The notes: generated by a model not told the origin, from the letters alone. A stretch of DNA of 64,000 bases from Leucobacter coleopterorum (GCF_011382985.1 NZ_CP049933.1:2170001-2234000), one strand, 5' to 3'; positions 46,177-56,863 are shown, counted from the stretch's first letter. Numbers and translations: made by a program.

Positions 46177-46767
46177 CTACTCGGCGGCTGCCTCTGCAGC
46201 GGCCTCTGCCTCTTCGTCTGCGGAAGAGCCGCGCGGTACAACAACGTGCACAACAAGCTGATCAGCATCGTCGAGCAGCACAGCACCCTTGGGCAGCTCG
46301 ATGTCGCCAGCGAGCACCTGTGTACCCTCTTCAGCGCCCTCGATGTTGACAACAACGTTCTCTGGGATAGAGGTAGCGGGAGCGCTCAGGCGCAGCGTGT
46401 TGAGCTCAAGCAGCGCGTTGGTGCCAGAGAATGACTCGCCCTCAACGTGAACGGGAACCTCAACGTCAACGAGCTCGCCCTTCTTCACAACGATCAGGTC
46501 GAGGTGCTCGATGATCTGGCGAACCGGATCCTTCTGCACGTCCTTCACGAGCACGAGCTCCTTGCGGCCCTCGATATCGAGCTCGATGATCGCGTTTGCC
46601 TGGCGGATGATGAGGCTCAGCGGGTGAGTCTCAACCGAAACGTGAACGGGATCGGTGCCGTGGCCATAAACAACTGCGGGGGTGCGGCCTGCTGCGCGCA
46701 GCTTGCGAGCAACACCCTTACCGAAAGCATCGCGGTTGGTAGCTGCCAACTTGTTGGTCTGGCTCAT
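46177..46767 (-). CDS. rplY: 50S ribosomal protein L25, long (Ctc/TL5) form
   Basis: A 5S-rRNA-binding ribosomal protein of 196 residues with the two-domain Ctc layout. The N-terminal L25 domain has NRDAFGKGVARKLRAAGRTPAVVYGHG and LDIEGRKELVLVKDVQKDPVRQIIEHLDL. The C-terminal TL5 domain carries VEVPVHVEG and LRLSAPATSIPENVVVNIEG, ending in an Ala/Glu-rich tail. The ATG at 46767 follows AAGGAG; in-frame codons upstream lack L25 similarity. It stands as its own transcript upstream of pth and mfd, an order often seen in actinobacteria. Confidence 0.96.
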   Translation of the reverse strand: MSQTNKLAATNRDAFGKGVARKLRAAGRTPAVVYGHGTDPVHVSVETHPLSLIIRQANAIIELDIEGRKELVLVKDVQKDPVRQIIEHLDLIVVKKGELVDVEVPVHVEGESFSGTNALLELNTLRLSAPATSIPENVVVNIEGAEEGTQVLAGDIELPKGAVLLDDADQLVVHVVVPRGSSADEEAEAAAEAAAE

Positions 46768-46965
46768 ATTTGAATCTCCTTGACGGGCTCTCGCCCAATG
46801 AGGGCGGCACAGCCGCCAGGATTGGTGTCTCGCACTTGCGTAGAAACGCAGCAAGATGGCCCGCTGAGGCGTTCCGTCCCGCGTCGATAACGGGCTCGAA
46901 GGCCCCTCGCCGAAGTACAGCTATTCATCTTACACGAGATACTGAAGAGTTCGAGAACATCGTCG

Positions 46966-47266
46966 GTGGAACAACTTACGGAGTTTGTCGCGGCTTCTCC
47001 TGAGCTCGGCGTCGAGAGCGGCTTGATGGATTCGATTGGGTGCGCATCACCGAGACACAGTTGTTTGGATTGCCGGTACGCGCGAGGTACCTCGCTATCG
47101 ATCCAGGTCTTGAGCACGGTGTGATGGTGGATCTCGCCAGCCGTGTTGATCCTCCGCCATTGGCAAACGGTGCTCCCCGTTGGGCATCAACCTTGAGCTC
47201 AACACGGACCCGACAGACCAGGCCGTGACAAGCAACCTCCCGACAACCCGTGAGGAAGCGAAATAG
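46966..47266 (+). CDS. Unrecognised 100-residue protein (two frame breaks)
   Basis: No single frame is open here, but adding one G at GGG 47038-47040 and one at GGG 47182-47184 yields a continuous protein. It reads EQLTEFVAASPELGVESGLMDSIG, VRITETQLFGLPVRARYLAID, LEHGVMVDLASRVDPPPLANG, and WGINLELNTDPTDQAVTSNLPTTREEAK before a stop at 47264-47266. Composition, regular secondary structure and the repair pattern seen across the window support coding. The GTG at 46966 is the first good start (GAGAA eight bases upstream); a GATACT box lies about 25 bases upstream. I recognise no family and cannot propose a function. It is divergent from rplY. Confidence 0.55.
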
Positions 47267-47348
47267 CGATGGCACAGTTCCAGACTTCTTCTACGCACTT
47301 GCGCAACGGCGCGAGCAACGCCTCCATGCCGTGCAAGAAGTAACGGCT

Positions 47349-48663
47349 CTATACAGCGCCCGCTTCGGCGAGGCTGCCGATGCTCGGCCGCTCGACATCA
47401 CCCTGTTGCAGACGCTGAGCCAACTCATCAAGCGCTTCTCGGGTTCGCTGCGGCATTTCAAGCATCGCCCGTAAGCCGAGCCCGATCTCCGCGGCGGAGA
47501 CCTCATTGGGGCAAGAGCCAAACCAAATCCGAGTCGTTCAAGAGCTTCAGCCCCGCAAACTGATCCGTGGAAAAAGGCAGCACGATCAACGGCACTCCAA
47601 AGTGGAGCGCCTCCGTGACACTATTGTTGCCCCCGTGCGTGACGGCGAGCGCGGCGGACTCCAGCAATGTGACCTGGGGCAAGAACTCTTCGATAAGCCA
47701 GTGTGAGGGCAACTCTCCCAGCATTGCAAGATCGGCCGAGCCGTAAGCAATGGCCGCCCGCACGTTCGCTTCCTTCAACGCAGTCACGACCTTGGCGAGC
47801 ACATCTGCTCTCACCGAGAGAAAGCTTCCAAAACTGACGTACACAAAGGGCTCGTCGCTGGCCGACAGCCACTGAGTCACACGTGAATCCTTGCGGTCCG
47901 CGCGCACAGAGGAGCCAATAAAGGTGTGCGGCGGCAATAGGGCCAGGCGATCCCGCGACACCAGCTCTTTCGGGTAGTTAAACACCAGAAAATCTCCGTG
48001 TTCGGCAAAGGCGTCGTTTGATAGCGGCTTGCCGGGCGCGAGTTCTTCGAGCACGCGGTTCCATTCCGCGGTGAACGTTTGACTCGTTGCTTCTGTGAGT
48101 TTGCGTAGACCTTCGAGCTCCGCTGGGGTCGGTGAGAACGCGTTCGGCCACGCCGGTGGCAGTCCGTACACTTCCCCGGTTGCGGGAAGTGGGAGCGCAG
48201 TCGGGTGACCCAGTACGACGTCAACGTGCCGGATGTCTGCTGCCACAAGGGCCAGACGGGCACTGAACGCGAGGTGGTCAACAATGATGGTGTCTGGTTG
48301 CAGAGCTTCCACAATGGCCAGAACCTTCCGAGCGGTGGCAAGAGGCTCCCACATGAGATCGTTCATGCGGGCTTTCGCCTGGAAGGTCAGCGTCTCAATC
48401 ATGCCCTCACGGGTTGCGGCAAAGAAGCCGCGCAACGCTTCGTCCTCACCGCGTGGCTGTTCCTCGGCGCGAATCACACCGGGGTTTGATCCTTGGCTCA
48501 GCTGAAGACCAACGTGCTCAAACCCGAAAGATTCAACGATTGCCTGGGTGACGGATCCTGTCGCCACCACCACTCGCTCGTCTCGATCTCGCCAGCGGCT
48601 GCCGAGAGCCGCAAGAGGGTACAGGTGCGAGGCATAGTCGGGGCTGATAATCAAAAGCGTCAT
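47349..48663 (-). CDS. UGT/MGT-type glycosyltransferase (two frame breaks near the 3' end)
   Basis: A GT1-fold enzyme resembling macrolide and UDP-glucuronosyl transferases. It reads LLIISPDYASHLYPLAALG at the N-terminus and has the C-terminal nucleotide-sugar motif LAVTHGGNNSVTEALHFGVPLIVLPFSTDQFAG. The reading frame stops at 47503. Adding one C at the run 47508-47511 and one G near 47523-47524 continues it as DLGLALAPNEVSAAEIGLGLRAML and QRTREALDELAQRL to a stop at 47349, giving a typical 438 residues. The ATG overlaps the stop of the GT4 gene. Donor and acceptor are unknown; possible acceptors are a lipid, glycan or antibiotic. Confidence 0.82.
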
Positions 48664-50892
48664 GAGAAAACGTCCAGTTCTTGTTGAAGCGTCATGCTGT
48701 CGTGATGGGTGCCTGAGTACACTCCGACGAGAGCCTTGGCCATGGCTTCGACGGTGTAGCCCTGCTCTACAACACTGCGAGAACGTTGGGCGCGCTCATC
48801 GGTGCGCTCATCGGCGGCGCGGTCAAGGGCTTCACCAATCGCGTCACGGAGTTTCGAGGGCACCCAAGTGGAGGTGAGAAAGCCGGTGTGTCCGTGTTCA
48901 ACATAGGTTGCCGGGCCTCCGCCGTCAGGGGCAACGACCAGCAATCCGGCCGCCATGGCTTCGAGCACCGCAAGGCCAAATTCTTCTTTGAGGCTGCCGC
49001 ACACATAGACGCCGTTCGGGGCAACAAACCCAGGGAGTCCAAAGCGGGCGGCCGCGATCCAACGCGACACGACCCCGTTGGGTCGATGCCCCGACAGCAC
49101 GAGCCCCCGGCCATGCGCTGTTCCGGCTCAATGATCTGGTGGATCCGATCCAGCTGGTCTTGCTCGTCAATTGAAGGGCGTAGCAAGTTTCCCCCGATCA
49201 GAAGCAGGTTCGCGCGCTCGCGCAGTTCTGATCCGGCCCATGCTTCTACGATGCTGGCGGTTCCCTTGACCCGATGGAACCGACCGACACTCAACAGCAG
49301 TGGCAACCCACGCCGCTCGGGCGGGAGCCCTGCAACAGTTCACGAAGCTCGCTGAGCGCGGAGCTTGGAGTGCCGCCCTCGGAGAAGCGCCGCGCCTCGT
49401 TCACAGCCTCATCCGTCAGGGACAGATCGATTCCCTCTGGAACAGTGGTGTGTTTACCTGGCGCCTTCGCTACGTCGATGCCCATGAGATCCCGCATGTC
49501 GAACTGCAGGTTTGGCCTAGGGAAATAGACGGTGTGAGCCGAACTCGCCACGAGCCGTTGCAAGAGGTTCACTCTGAACCAAAAGTGCTCGGTTTCGTCA
49601 ACGGATCCAAAGTTTTCCCGGGTCAAGCGGCCCGAGAGATCCATGGTGTTGATGAGCACGTGAGGGTCGGGAGCCGAGGTAAAGACGACAGGAATGTTAC
49701 TCGCACGAGCGACTTCAAGCGCCGCCAAGCTGCCCACATCGGCCATGCGAAGGTGGATTACGTCCACCCGGCCCGCGGCCCGAATCATGCGAGCAATGCC
49801 TCTGCGCGCGGTCACCCTCAGCGGCCAGGCGTTTGCAGCCTGTACAGGATCTTGCAGCAGCGGGATGCGTGCATAGACGTGACCAGCAAGGCCCTTCCGC
49901 AACACTTCAAGGTTCTGCGCCGCCTCATGAATGTCACCTCTTGAGAGCGTCAGCACGCGCGTCACAGGAACCCGCTCGACTCCCCCGAGGCTCACCTCAT
50001 CTCCCAGGCGATCCGAGGTGCCAACGAGCGCGTCCCCCAGCCTCACCAACAGCGTCGCGATTCCGCCATTGTCTCCGTTCCCAGCGTTGCTCAGCTCGGG
50101 ATCAATGTCTGCGTGGAGAAACAGTTGCGCTATGGTCAGTCCTCCTCCAATCTTGGTGCCAGCAGGATCGACCGCGCCGCCCCCATCTGATGCGTTCGAG
50201 GCGATCACTGCGGCTTTGATATCTGCAAGCGCAAGCTTGGCCACCTCAGCGAGAACTCCGTCGAGTTGCGTGAGCTGTTCAAGCAGCGCACACTCTGTGG
50301 GCGCAGGCACTTGGTCTCCGAGCGCGGAGACCGCCGCCACACGCGCGAGAAGGCCTTCCCCAACGTCACCTGCAATGCGCGCAAGCTGAACCGCCACTGC
50401 GGAGCCCGGCACCAAACCGAGTGTTTCCACGAGTCGAAACCGCTGTGCTGGGTCAACGACCTCGGCCAGGGCGCTCTCAAGTCGGGCAGCGACTGTAGCT
50501 GGGGCCGCTTTCGCCCACTCCTCGAGGGTGCGTTGAGAAAGCATGCCAGTGAATCCGCCGGTAACCACCATATATATGAGAGGCCCGACAGCTTCAATGC
50601 GAGGCGCTCGAGATCCAAGTGCCCAGACTGAGTGCTCACGCACAAACCCCTGCTCGTGAGTGAGCATGCCCATCAATGCTTCGTCGACCTCTGGGTCAGG
50701 AATGCACGCAAGGGCATGGATCGCAGCAATCGCCATCACCTGATCGCTGGATTCGACCGTCTGCAACAGCACTGGAATGTCACTTACGCTTCCAGAGCGG
50801 GCCGCCGTCGCTGCGAGTTCGTCTGCGGAGCGAAGCGCTTCTAACAACCGATCGGCCTTGCGAACAGCTTCGAGACGGTTGCGAACGCGCAT
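48660..50892 (-). CDS. HEAT-repeat - GT4 glycosyltransferase fusion (two frame breaks)
   Basis: A 744-residue protein after repair. Residues of about 1-235 are helical HEAT/armadillo-like repeats (SSDQVMAIAAIHALACIPDPEVDEALMGML, HEQGFVREHSVWALGS). From about residue 250 it is a GT-B glycosyltransferase: GGLTIAQLFLHADIDPELS, VDVIHLRMADVGSLAALEVA, TTVPEGID, LPLLLSVGRFHRVKG, and the EFGLAVLEAMAAGLLVVAPDGGG donor motif. Breaks lie at GGG 49319-49321 (one C restores GSRPERRGLPLLLSVGRF on the minus strand) and CCCCC 49104-49108 (restores MAGGLVLSGHRPNG). It overlaps the UGT-type gene. The repeats may bind a protein acceptor or partner. Sugar and acceptor are unknown. Confidence 0.8.
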
Positions 50893-51053
50893 ATTTGATG
50901 GTCCTCCGAGAATCTGTACGTTTCAACAGGACGCCTAAAGCGTATACCGTTTGAGGCGGTCGCAAACTGAAACTCTGCAACATTCAAGCCGAACAGAGCA
51001 GAAAAGTTACAACGTCCCTAGGAACCAAAGCACCCAGCCGCTAGTGTTCAGTT

Positions 51054-52423
51054 GTGAGTACTGCGCTGCGAGATCCACGCACCCCACGTCCCGAAGACGA
51101 GCGACTTCCTATCGGACGCACCCTGGGCTATGGCCTACAGCACGTGCTCACGATGTACGGTGGGATCATCGCGCCTCCACTCATCGTTGGCAGCGCGGCT
51201 GGGCTAAGTTCAGCAGAAATCGGAGCGCTCATTGCGAGCTGTCTCTTTGTCGGTGGACTCGCCACAATCTTGCAGACCGTGGGCATCCCGTTCTTTGGCA
51301 GCCAGCTCCCGCTCGTGCAGGGCACCTCGTTTGCTGCAGTCGCCACGATGGTCGCGATTCTCGAGAGCGATGGCGGTGATATCCAGCGTGTATTCGGAGC
51401 AGTGCTCGTGGCCTCGATCGTGGGGTTCTTGATCGCTCCAGTCTTCGCCCGAATCATTCGCTTTTTTCCGCCCGTGGTGACCGGCGTGGTCATCACCATG
51501 ATCGGGATCGCCCTCCTTCCCGTCGCCGCGAACTGGGCGATGGGCGGCAATGCATCCGCAAAAGAGTATGGAAGCCCGGTCAACATTGGCCTCGCGATGG
51601 CCACTCTTTGCTCTGCTCTGCTGCTCACCAGATTTGGATCGGTGGCAGTTCGACGACTGGCCATTCTGCTCAGTATGGCCTTCGGGACCCTCCTCGCGGC
51701 CCTTCTCGGCACTGCCGATTTCTCGAGAGTCGGGCAGGGGTCGTTCTTCGCGTTCCCCCAGCCACTGGCCTTTGGCTGGCCGGCGTTTGAAATCGGAAGC
51801 ATCATTTCCATGATCGTGGTGGTGCTCGTGATTCTTACGGAAACCACTGCTGACATTGTTGCGCTCGGCCAGATCGTCGGCACCAAGGTCAGCAAACGCC
51901 GGATCGCTGACGGCTTGCGAGCAGACATGGCCGCCAGCATCTTGGCCCGTTCCTCAACACATTTACGCAAAGCGCATTCGCTCAAAACGTCGGTCTCACC
52001 GCCATTACCGGCGTAAAGAGCAGGTTCGTTGTGACGGCAGGCGGCGGGATCCTGGTAGTTCTGGGACTGTTCCCCATTCTCGGTCAGGTGGTGGCCGCCC
52101 TGCCGACCCCGGTGTTGGGTGGGGCCGGGATCGTGCTCTTCGGTACCGTTGCCGCATCGGGCATACGCACGCTGAGCAAGATCGGTTACGAAGGAAACTT
52201 CAACCTGATCATCGTGTCTGTCTCAATTGCCGTTGGCAGTCTGCCAGTGGTTCGGCCAGACTTCTACGATGGGTTCCCGACTTGGTTCGCGACGATCTTC
52301 GATTCAGGCATCAGTTCAGCAGCACTGGCGGCTGTGGCGCTCAACCTCTTTTTCAATGAGCTCAGACTCACCCGCGCAAAGTCGAGAAACACGTCGGGCT
52401 CCCCCGCAGACATCTCCAGATAA
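51054..52423 (+). CDS. NCS2 family uracil/xanthine-type permease (frame broken at 51946-51948)
   Basis: A nucleobase symporter of 456 residues after repair, of the UraA/PbuX/UacT group and distinct from the AzgA-type permease at 2190. It has GYGLQHVLTMYGGIIAPPLIVG, VQGTSFAAVATMVAI, VTGVVITMIGIALLPVA and the substrate-site helix VVVLVILTETTADIVALG. The frame breaks at CCC 51946-51948. One C restores ASILAPFLNTFTQSAFAQNVGLTAITGVKSR and PVLGGAGIVLFGTVAASGI. The GTG at 51054 lacks a clear ribosome site. It is followed by an MFS gene after 38 bases. Substrate within purines or pyrimidines is not certain. Confidence 0.87.
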
Positions 52424-52461
52424 TCCGCGCGTCGGGCCGCCCGCGCCCATATACTCGTCTG

Positions 52462-53690
52462 ATGGGTATTTATCGTGAGCTGGGGCGAAATCCAGGCGTC
52501 TTTCGCGTACTTGTCTCGCAGCTGACCGCCCGTTTTCCCTTCGGGATGCTCTCGATCATTCTGCTGCTGCACATTCAACTCGCGTACGGAGACTACACCT
52601 CTGCCGGCATCGTGCTCGCAACACAGAGTGCAGGCCAGGCGATTTCGGGTCCAGTTGCCAGCAGGCTCATGGGCCGCTGGGGCATGCGCCCAGTTCTGAC
52701 ACTCACTGCGATCCTCTGTTCAGGGTTGCTTGTCACCATTGCAGTGGTGCACCTCCCCTCGTCATCGTCGCGGGTTTGGCCTTTCTCGTTGGCCTGACAA
52801 CACCGCCCGTCACCCCCGCAGTGCGCACGCTCTACCCGAAGCTCGTACCGGGCAATCAGCTCACTGCCCTCTTCTCACTCGACGCTGCCGCGCAAGAGCT
52901 CATCTGGGTCGTTGGCCCAGTCGTTGCGGTGCTCGTTTCTTCGCAGTTTGGCACCGTAGTAGGCCTTTGTGTCGCTGCGGCATTCATGCTGCTTGGTGGT
53001 GCCTGGTTCATTCTGAGCCCGTCAGTCGGCTCAGTAAAGATTCCCCGCTCGCGGCGAGGCCTCGGCGCGATTCTGCGGCGCCCAACCGTTATCATCTCCA
53101 CAACCATCGGGTTCTTCTTTGTTGCGTCATTCGCGGCGATTGAGGCGGGGATCGTCTCGGCGTTCACCCCTGCGGGTGAAGGTGCTGGGCACGGGAGCAT
53201 TGAGTCCGGGATCGTGCTCGCACTGTTTGCAGGCGGCTCCCTTGTGGGCGGATTACTCTTCGGTCACCGCCCTCTGCGCCCTTGGTCACTCCTACTCAGA
53301 ATTTCCATCGTTCTGATCGGTACCGTCCTGTGCCTCGTCAGTTTGAACATCTGGTGGCTCAGCGCCGTGCTGTTTTTGGGCGGGATCGGCACGGCCCCCA
53401 CTTTCGCTGCCGTTTCAAGCATGGTCAGCTCGACGGTGAAGTTCTCTGAGACCGCCGAAGCATTTGGTTGGATCGGAACCGGTCAGCTCGTAGGAGTTGC
53501 GGTTGGATCAGCGTTTGCCGGTGTCGCCATCGACGCAGCCGGAGCACACGGCGCGATCCTTGTCTCCGCCGGACTCTTACTCGTCTGCGTGATTGTTGCG
53601 GCCTGCACTATGCGCTGGGTGCCGGATCTCAAAGACGGTCACATCGAACCGCTGCCCGAGACCGGAACACTTTCGATCCCGCTCCCCTAA
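52462..53690 (+). CDS. MFS transporter (frame broken at 52755-52758)
   Basis: A major facilitator of 409 residues after repair. The first half reads VLVSQLTARFPFGMLSIILLLH, GDYTSAGIVLATQSAGQAISGP and RLMGRWGMRPVLTLTAIL. The break is at CCCC 52755-52758. One C restores VVHLPLVIVAGLAFLVGLTTPPVTPAVRTLYP and joins the second half (AAQELIWVVGPVVAVLVSSQFG, GGLLFGHRPLRPWSLLLRI). The sequence resembles the YcaD/SetA-like or drug-efflux type. It follows the NCS2 permease closely and may share its transcript. The substrate is unknown. Confidence 0.83.
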
Positions 53691-53742
53691 CGATTACACG
53701 TCATTTGGGGTGCGGGTCAGTGCCCCCAAATACAATGAGGCC

Positions 53743-54668
53743 ATGAAACGACACGGCTCCATCCTCGCGCTCATCGCCGCATGTTTACTCGTTCTGCCAC
53801 TCTCTGCGTGTGCCATGCCTCCCGGCACCGTGAGTGACACAGGGCCACAAATCCCGCGCCGGGGGCTGCGGCGGAGCCTGGCGCGTTGTCGGATGCTTCA
53901 CCGAAGATGACAGACGCCGCCACTGAATCGGGCCAGTCAATCATTCAGAACGGCGACCTCACGATTGTGGTGTCCGATCCAACGAAGGCTGCAGACAAGG
54001 TGACCACCGTCGCAGAAAAGCTTGGCGGTTACGTCGAGTCTCAGACAGTTTCGAAGGCGACAGGAAGCGAACCCGCTTCAGCTACGCTGAGCGTGCGGGT
54101 GCCGTCGGCGAAAGTCGATGAGGCGTTTGACGCACTCGCGGAGGTCGGAGACGTCACCTCACAGAACCGCAGTGCGACCGATGTGACGGCAGAACACGTT
54201 GATCTTAAGGCCCGTGTAGCCGCTCTCGAAGACTCGGTAACACGCCTCAAAGAACTCATGTCGGGTGCGGCAACAACCGGGGAGCTGATCGAGGCAGAAA
54301 CAGCACTCTCGCAGCGACAGCAAGAACTTGATGGACTCAAGGCCCAGCTGAAGGCACTCGAGGGCCAGGTCGACGAGGCAAGCATTTGGGTGAACCTCAC
54401 AACAGAAAGTGTGATCCCGGGCGGCCCCTCAAACTTCTGGGACGGGCTGCTTGCGGGCATTGCGTCGCTCGGTACTGCAGGCGCGGGGGCGCTGGTGGTG
54501 CTCGGGATCCTGATTCCTTGGCTTGTGCTCGGTGGCGTCATCGCGCTAATTGTGATCGCGATCGTGCGATCGAGGCACCGGGCAAAGGCGCGTCGCAGTG
54601 CGGCCCAGCCGACCGCGCCCCTGCAAGAACCGCTCGAAACCACCCCGACAGCAAATGAGGCACCCTAG
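53743..54668 (+). CDS. DUF4349 domain lipoprotein (frame broken at 53853-53855)
   Basis: A secreted membrane-anchored protein of 308 residues. The start MKRHGSILALIAACLLVLPLSAC is a lipoprotein signal ending in the lipobox LSAC. The frame breaks at CCC 53853-53855. One C restores QIPAPGAAAEPGALSDASPKM. The DUF4349 domain follows (NGDLTIVVSDPTKAADKVTTVAEKLGGYV, SVRVPSAKVDEAFDALAEVG), with a coiled coil (EDSVTRLKELMSGA, QELDGLKAQLKALE). It ends in a C-terminal membrane helix and a basic tail. The family function is unknown. It is upstream of the cyclase-family gene. Confidence 0.85.
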
Positions 54669-54672
54669 AACA

Positions 54673-55344
54673 ATGCGTGTCATCGACCTTAGCCACCCTG
54701 TCACAACTGGCATGCCGGTGTACCCGGGCGACCCCGAAGTCAGCATCACTCCGGCGCTCAGCGTCGCCGAAGACACCGTCGCAGTTGCGCATCTTGTGCT
54801 CGGCTCTCACTCTGGCACGCACCTCGACGCGCCATCGCACTCAATCGAGGGCGGGCGAACGGTCGATAACATTCCGCTCGAACTCCTGCAGGGAGAGGCT
54901 CTCATTCTGCGAACGCGCGTCGGCGCGAACCACTGCATTACGGTCGCCGACCTTGACGCAGAACTGCCGGAGCGCCTCCCAACCATCGTCTGCATCGCTA
55001 CTGGCTGGGATCAGCATTTCGCAGACCAGCAGGCCATCAATCACCCTTTTATTTCGCTTGAACTCGCGGCAGAGCTGTGGGAACGCGGAGGCCGGGTGCT
55101 CGGGATTGATGCACTCAGCCCGGACGCGAGCAGCGATCCTAACAGCGCAACTCTGCCGGTTCACGAGCTCTGGCTTGGCCGCGACGGGATTATTGTCGAA
55201 AACCTCACCCGGCTCACCGAACTCCCAGCAAAGGTGGAGGTGGTCCTCGCCCCACTGCGACTCGCGGGTGTTGACGGCTCGCCGATCCGCGCTATGGCGA
55301 GGATCACAACGGATTTCGCAGATTCATCGCCACTCGACGGCTGA
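54673..55344 (+). CDS. Cyclase family metal-dependent hydrolase (kynurenine formamidase-like)
   Basis: A 223-residue enzyme of the KynB/polyketide-cyclase-like family. The metal-binding motif HSGTHLDAPSH is at residues of about 44-54, with LSHPVTTGMPVYPGDPEV at the N-terminus and IGIDALSPDASS-like GRVLGIDALSPD later. These enzymes hydrolyse N-formylkynurenine or related amides and esters. The ATG at 54673 lies four bases after the DUF4349 stop, so the two genes are probably co-transcribed. No other tryptophan-degradation gene is nearby, so the formamidase role is not assured. Confidence 0.85.
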   Translation: MRVIDLSHPVTTGMPVYPGDPEVSITPALSVAEDTVAVAHLVLGSHSGTHLDAPSHSIEGGRTVDNIPLELLQGEALILRTRVGANHCITVADLDAELPERLPTIVCIATGWDQHFADQQAINHPFISLELAAELWERGGRVLGIDALSPDASSDPNSATLPVHELWLGRDGIIVENLTRLTELPAKVEVVLAPLRLAGVDGSPIRAMARITTDFADSSPLDG

Positions 55345-55459
55345 TATGGGCTGCTCCCCTCCAGAAATACACGGGATCCGGACGCTAGTGCTGTGACCGC
55401 TGGTGTGGGAGACTTGCTATACCCACCACCAGACGAAGTCACTAAGGAGTGAGTCATTT

Positions 55460-56815
55460 ATGGGCACGTTTGCCGTAATTAACCCGGCCACGGGCGAGAC
55501 CGTTGCCGAGTACCCTGACGCTACAGCGGCGGAGATCGAGGACGCGCTTGCCTCGGCTCAGAAGGCTTACAAGGAGTGGTCGCGCACCACGACCGTTGCA
55601 CAGCGTGCAGCACTCGCGCAGCGCGCCGCTGAGCTCTTTGACGAGCGTAAAGATGAGCTCGGCGCGATCATCAACCGCGAAATGGGCAAGCCGCTCGATC
55701 AGTCGATCGGCGAGGCAGAGTTCTCGGGCGCTATCACCGCAGCCTTCGCGAACAACGCTGAGAAGTGGCTTGCAGACGAGCAGCTTGAGGTAGAAGACGG
55801 GCTGAAGAGCTTCTTCCGCTACCAGGGCACCGGCGTGATCCTCGGCATCATGCCGTGGAACTACCCCTACTACCAGGTCGCTCGCTTCGCAGTACCGAAC
55901 CTGATTCTGGGCAACACCGTCGTGCTGAAGCACGCCGCGCAGTGCCCCGAGTCGGCTCTCGCGCTCGAGAAGCTGTTCCTCGACGCAGGCTTCCCGAAGG
56001 GTGCCTACGTCAACGTGTTTGCAACACACGATCAGATCTCCGACATCATCGCCGACGACCGCATCCAGGGAATCTCGCTCACCGGCTCCGAGCGCGCTGG
56101 TGCGATCGTCGCAGAGAAGGCTGGCCGTGCTCTTAAGAAGTGTGTGCTTGAGCTCGGAGGCTCCGACGTCTTCCTCGTGCTCGACACCAACGATCTCGAC
56201 CACGCGGTTGAGCACGCAGTTGGCGGCCGCATGGAGAACACAGGCCAGGCTTGCAACGGTTCGAAGCGCATCGTTGTTATGGACAAGTACTTCGACGAGT
56301 TCTCAAAGAAGTTCACCGCGGCGATCGCTGGCCAGTCGTACGCAGACGGTGACTTCGGTCCCATGTCGTCGGCTGCCGCCACGAAGACCCTCGCGGGTCA
56401 GGTGCAGGGTGCGCTCGACCAGGGCGCCGAGGTGCTCGTGGGCAACAACACCCCCGAGGGCAACCTCTACACCCCGAGCGTGATCACAAACATCACCCCG
56501 GCAATGGACGTCTACAGCCAGGAGCTGTTCGGGCCCGTAGCGCAGCTCTACAAGGTTTCGAGCGATGCTGAGGCTATCGAGCTTGCAAACTCCTCGCCAT
56601 ACGGCCTCGGTTCCGTCATCATTTGTGACGACCTGGAGCGCGCCGAGCAGGTCGGCAACCAGCTCGACGTGGGCATGGTCTTCATTGGTGGCGCAGGCCT
56701 CGAGGGTGCTGACGTGCCCTTCGGTGGCGTGAAGAAGTCGGGCTACGGTCGCGAGCTCGGCAAGGTTGGCATGCTTGAGTTTGCCAACAAGAAGCTCTTC
56801 CGCTTCGCTGGCTAA
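55460..56815 (+). CDS. NAD(P)-dependent succinate-semialdehyde dehydrogenase-like aldehyde dehydrogenase
   Basis: An aldehyde dehydrogenase of 451 residues. Motifs are GIMPWNYPYYQVARFAVP (cofactor-binding and catalytic Asn), SLTGSERAGA, the catalytic Glu in VLELGGSD, the catalytic Cys in NTGQACNGSKR, and GKVGMLEFANKKL near the end. The short length and GQAC loop fit the Sad/YneI or GabD-like group, which oxidise succinate semialdehyde to succinate in GABA or aromatic catabolism. The ATG at 55460 follows AAGGAG with 10 bases of spacing; a TATACC promoter box lies upstream. It is monocistronic and has its own terminator. Other aldehydes are possible. Confidence 0.88.
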   Translation: MGTFAVINPATGETVAEYPDATAAEIEDALASAQKAYKEWSRTTTVAQRAALAQRAAELFDERKDELGAIINREMGKPLDQSIGEAEFSGAITAAFANNAEKWLADEQLEVEDGLKSFFRYQGTGVILGIMPWNYPYYQVARFAVPNLILGNTVVLKHAAQCPESALALEKLFLDAGFPKGAYVNVFATHDQISDIIADDRIQGISLTGSERAGAIVAEKAGRALKKCVLELGGSDVFLVLDTNDLDHAVEHAVGGRMENTGQACNGSKRIVVMDKYFDEFSKKFTAAIAGQSYADGDFGPMSSAAATKTLAGQVQGALDQGAEVLVGNNTPEGNLYTPSVITNITPAMDVYSQELFGPVAQLYKVSSDAEAIELANSSPYGLGSVIICDDLERAEQVGNQLDVGMVFIGGAGLEGADVPFGGVKKSGYGRELGKVGMLEFANKKLFRFAG

Positions 56816-56831
56816 GCACTAATAACTAAGT

Positions 56832-56863
56832 GGGGCCCGGGATCTAGTTGGATCTCGGGCCCC
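56832..56863 (+). terminator. Terminator after the semialdehyde dehydrogenase gene
   Basis: GGGGCCCGGGATC and GATCTCGGGCCCC form a 13-base stem with one G-T pair and a 6-base loop, 17 bases after the stop. It also lies just beyond the convergent vapC stop and may serve both. Confidence 0.85.

Noticed and set aside
47009-47228. Possible remnant of a DUF559/endonuclease-like C-terminus (LDGFDWVRITETQLFG frame)
   Set aside because: That frame has a stop just upstream. The alternative repaired frame gives one continuous 100-residue protein without DUF559 features, so I prefer the intact unknown gene.
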